Assembly (NCBI GenBank): GCA_011009095.1
Contig: VTPC01090611.1
Span: forward strand, 30,509-94,508
DNA: 64,000 nt
Origin: Ignelater luminosus
Taxonomy: Eukaryota > Arthropoda > Insecta > Coleoptera > Elateridae
Reading direction: 5' to 3'
Positions 60,961 through 64,000 of the stretch are shown here, in pieces (the first letter of the stretch is position 1; each line of letters begins with the position of its first letter). Position numbers and translations under genes: made by a program. Below the pieces are notes generated by a model. That model saw only the letters and a list, made by a program, of their open reading frames with translations. It was not told the DNA's origin and did no database searches.

Positions 60961-61280
60961 GTAAGTTTTTTTTTTTTTAATTTAAATTCTAACCTTTTTT
61001 TTTCTTTATGGGAAGTAACATGGTTAAATTCATAACAAACCGTAAAACAAAAATATATAGTTTCTAGATTTTACTTGTTTCTCTGTGTACTGAAGGGAGA
61101 AAAATCAGCTCAGTTACAAATTGTATTATAAAGGTCCATACAAGAAAGAGATTAACTAAATCAAAAACTGAGAACAAGAGGAAGTAAAGAATAAACAAGT
61201 TTTCTTTCATTTAGGACACACCATGAATAATCTCATACTACTTTACCTAAAATTGCCATATACAGAAGTTTTGGACAAGA

Positions 61281-61297
61281 CTGTTTGAGAACTACTG
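61281..61297 (-). repeat. Single hAT-like terminal sequence
   Basis: On the minus strand this reads CAGTAGTTCTCAAACAG, similar to the end at 33501-33519 (CAGTGGTTCTCAAACTG). No partner was found close by. Confidence 0.4.
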
Positions 61298-61824
61298 ACT
61301 TTCATTCTAAGATTATTTCAGTAATTGTTTTTATATGTGCCTACACTACAGTGTTTACAATATGTGTCTGAATTTAGGTTAGAACCATGAATATTTTACA
61401 GTTGTTTTTTACTGTTGCGTCTGTAGCATGGTCAAATAATGAAATAAATTGTTTAATTATATTATTGTTTTATTACAGTAGCAGTTCAAAAGAAAACAGA
61501 AATTTCTATTTTAACTTTTATTTATCATAATATCAAAATGCTTTTGAAATTCTGACTTTTCTCAAAATTTAGTAAACATGAAAAACATTACATAAACTGA
61601 TTGTACATTACCGGTACATACTCAGATTTAATTACCATGAATTAAGAATAACCCTGTATATGGCCAGAATGATATAAATTAATCACCCAAATGAGTTTGA
61701 GGGATTATATTGAATAGAATTTTAAATCTGGTTGCTATCTTATTTTATAATCAAATAATAATGTGTGCCTTTTTTCATTTCAATATTATTTGTCTATTTA
61801 TCAAGATACATTACATCTAAAGAA

Positions 61825-61950
61825 GAGTGAACAGCATAACCTCACAATTAGCATTTGTATATCCCAGATTCAAATCCCTGGGCTGACTGTTGTTACTAAG
61901 GTTTTCCATGAATTCACTTTGTGATTATAACTAATACTAATCATTTAACT
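61825..61950 (+). repeat. Possible tRNA-derived SINE fragment
   Basis: A-box-like TAACCTCACAATTAGC at about 61837-61852 and a B-box-like GATTCAAATCC near 61867 have tRNA-type spacing, the latter within a short stem (CCCAG, CTGGG). A stretch with AAGGTTTTCCATG follows. No poly(A) or simple tail and no target duplication were identified. Confidence 0.4.
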
Positions 61951-62999
61951 AAAAGTTAATGTTTTTCTTTCCTACTATATGGGACTCATGCGAGGCATTT
62001 ATGAAAACTGTACTAAATTGTAGTATCAGTAATTGCAAAACGTGATCTAAAATTAGACTTAGCTACAGAATTCATCAATTGGATGCAGAAATGACTGATA
62101 AATGTTCAACTTAGCCTCGGAATTTTAGTGGGACATGTTCAGATTGCATACAAAGCATGAAAGAAAGTTTTTGTTTGATGATGTTACAAAATAATTTATA
62201 GAAAACTGTAATTTTGCATTAACATACATGGTGGACATCAAAAGGAAGTGCTCTGTGACTTACAAGGAGATTTAGAGCACTCATTTTGACCAAACACACA
62301 TTTATAACAGTTTAGATCATTACGATGATCAGTAGACTTTTGAAGTTGTAATATTTATGGTTAGATGAATTTCTACCATTACCACAGCATCTCTAAATTC
62401 TTGAAATATTGCATTTGCCATAAGTCGGTTGATTGTCAAATGAACCGATAGATACCAATCGATAGAACTTTTGTAAACACCTAAAGCCAGCCTACATTAT
62501 ACAGGTTGTTCCAACAATCTGTAGGCAGAGGATATTCGTAAGAATATCAAAAGACATCACAAAGGAAAGTTGTACAAAATGATTACTTCTATAATCTGTT
62601 TTTACTATACAAAGTATGTCATAAAATTCATGTAGCCATTTAAAGTTGTATTATTTAGAGAAGAGGTATGCTCAAGGTTGTGTGTACAATGCGCAGTAGC
62701 ATAGATGAATCAAAGTTCACGCAGAAGGGGAGATTGATAGTCAGCTATGCGGCGAGGCAGAGGCATCGATTTATTTCGTAATTATTGTAATTTTTTTATT
62801 TATGAATGAATTTTCATAAAATTGTAAATATGCAAAATATACTGGATGTCCCATTCAAAATAAGAAAGTTGATATCATTGCAGCTAAAACTGAAAGTGAT
62901 CTCAAAGAATTGCATTTATTAATGATAATTTATATTCTAAATTTTATTAAGATTCATTCATAAATGAAAAGAATTATACATCTGTATGTATGGCCTTGT

Positions 63000-63640
63000 T
63001 CACCCTGTATAGTAGTCTCTCCATGTTTCCAGTATGTCCTCTAATTCTGTCTCGATTTGACCGTTTCTATCTTTTATATTTATGACCTCTTTCTTTCTTC
63101 TTAGGTTTCTAATATTATTCCATAATTCCCTGTTGTTTTTCCTTATAAGTCATTCTTCTCAATTTTCTTGTTTTGCTTTTTCCACTTCTTCTTTTACAAC
63201 ATTTCTCAGTTATATACAGGATGTTGCTTAGATGCTTATAAGGCTTTTTTTTGGAAGTGATATTAAAAATAAGACCTTTAGCAAAAAGTAGATACAACAA
63301 GTCTGCTGATCTTATTGGCCTACTTATTTGATGTCAATTCAAAGCATTCTTGCTAGAGATGTGCATTTTCTGGTCTTCAACAGAATTGCGAAGTTTAATC
63401 TTCTTTACTTGGTTTGTATGATGAAATTAATAAGATTGGCCAAGACCTGTGTTTATCTTTATCATCAACATGCAGGTTATTTAAGGATACCCTTATTACT
63501 TTCCATTCCATCATTTTGTTCTTTTTGTCTGATATAATTTTTGTTGTTTTGCTTTGATGATTAAAGTTTGTTTTAATATTTTCCATTGATGATTTGTTTA
63601 TTTGCATCTCTTCTATTTTGCCATTCTGCTATTTTTTTCC
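63000..63640 (-). pseudogene. LINE ORF2 relic (RTE-like linker region)
   Basis: The minus strand reads NRELWNNIRNLRRKKEV followed by INIKDRNGQIETELEDILET and WRDYY between about 63125 and 63010. This order (basic linker, then a DRNG-type acidic stretch, then W-x-x-Y-Y) is what RTE and related LINE ORF2 proteins have between endonuclease and reverse transcriptase. The upstream part (KTRKLRRMTYKEK, 63.12-63.18 kb) is in another frame, so a frameshift has occurred. The reverse-transcriptase part is missing; a Tc1/mariner-style end (ACAGGGTG inverted, about 63001) abuts it. The extent beyond 63300 is a guess. Confidence 0.6.
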
Positions 63641-64000
63641 GTCTTTTCACTGAAATAAATTATAATGTGCTTTCCGTGATTATCCTGTATAAGATCATCT
63701 AGTTAACTTTTAAAGCCTGAAGGTCTACTTTTGTAAATGTTCTCTCCGTAATACCAGGGCAAATTAAAGAAGTTTGAGAAAACTTATGACAAAAATGGTT
63801 AGGTTTATTCCCTAAGCAAGAGGTCAGTATGTTACTGTCTCATAGAACACTTTGTCTAGTTGAAAACCATTTTAGAATATAAAGGTAGAGTCAATCATCT
63901 TATATGACTTTCCTTAACAATATTTATGGCATACACTGTTGTCAGTATGTGTTGTTGCAATGCTGCCGCAATTTCAGTAGAAATCTTTTTTATGTAACAC

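Larger units (their letters stand above)
60961..63000. other. Downstream part of the sina locus, no exon found
   Basis: Donor GTAAGT at 60961 opens an intron that continues to the window edge or to an exon I could not recognise; no sequence encoding the conserved SIAH C-terminus was seen. It contains a hAT-like end (61281-61297), a SINE-like stretch (61825-61950) and a lone Tc1/mariner-style end near 62500 (TACAGGTTGTTCC). Confidence 0.5.

Overview
The window is nuclear DNA of an animal, very probably an insect. It is AT-rich and gene-poor, with long spliced genes (GT/AG introns from 49 bp to about 6 kb) and much decayed transposon DNA. The two named genes are clear orthologues of insect and vertebrate ubiquitin ligases, and the DNA transposons are families common in arthropods. 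I see no bacterial operons, ribosome binding sites, CRISPR arrays or viral genes. The insect order cannot be fixed from this sequence; a beetle-like genome is only a guess.

Layout. 1-22 kb: no host gene that I can support. This stretch holds a Jockey-like LINE relic (about 1.69-2.68 kb), an internally deleted mariner (5,691-6,617), a heavily decayed Tc1/mariner element (10,145-11,350) and small inverted-repeat elements. 22.2-25.8 kb, plus strand: a complete five-exon C2H2 zinc-finger gene encoding about 370 residues with seven fingers. 26.4-31.5 kb: a clean hAT MITE with a perfect 8-bp target duplication, then an eroded tandem array. 31.5-40.3 kb, minus strand: a complete four-exon ariadne-2 (ARIH2) gene, 486 residues, with the RBR catalytic cysteine at residue 303. 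Its 5.9-kb second intron carries a 1,294-bp mariner with an unbroken 349-codon transposase and both ends, next to a decayed Tc1/mariner-like element. 40-54 kb: no gene; several transposon pieces, including one element nested in another with intact target duplications on both. About 54.8 kb to beyond 61 kb, plus strand: the 5' three quarters of seven in absentia (sina/SIAH). Its last coding exon lies past the window or was not recognisable. A LINE relic lies at 63.0-63.6 kb.

The zinc-finger gene and ari-2 are tail to tail; ari-2 and sina are head to head, about 14.5 kb apart. Both ligases belong to the ubiquitin system but to different mechanistic classes: RBR thioester-forming versus a RING plus substrate-binding domain. 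Their proximity is more likely chance than a functional cluster. Nothing here amounts to a demonstrably new system. The points most worth a second look are the near-intact mariner with odd residues beside its catalytic triad, the nested TIR elements with 2-bp and 9-bp duplications, the 7-bp-flanked MITE, and the tandem array behind ari-2.
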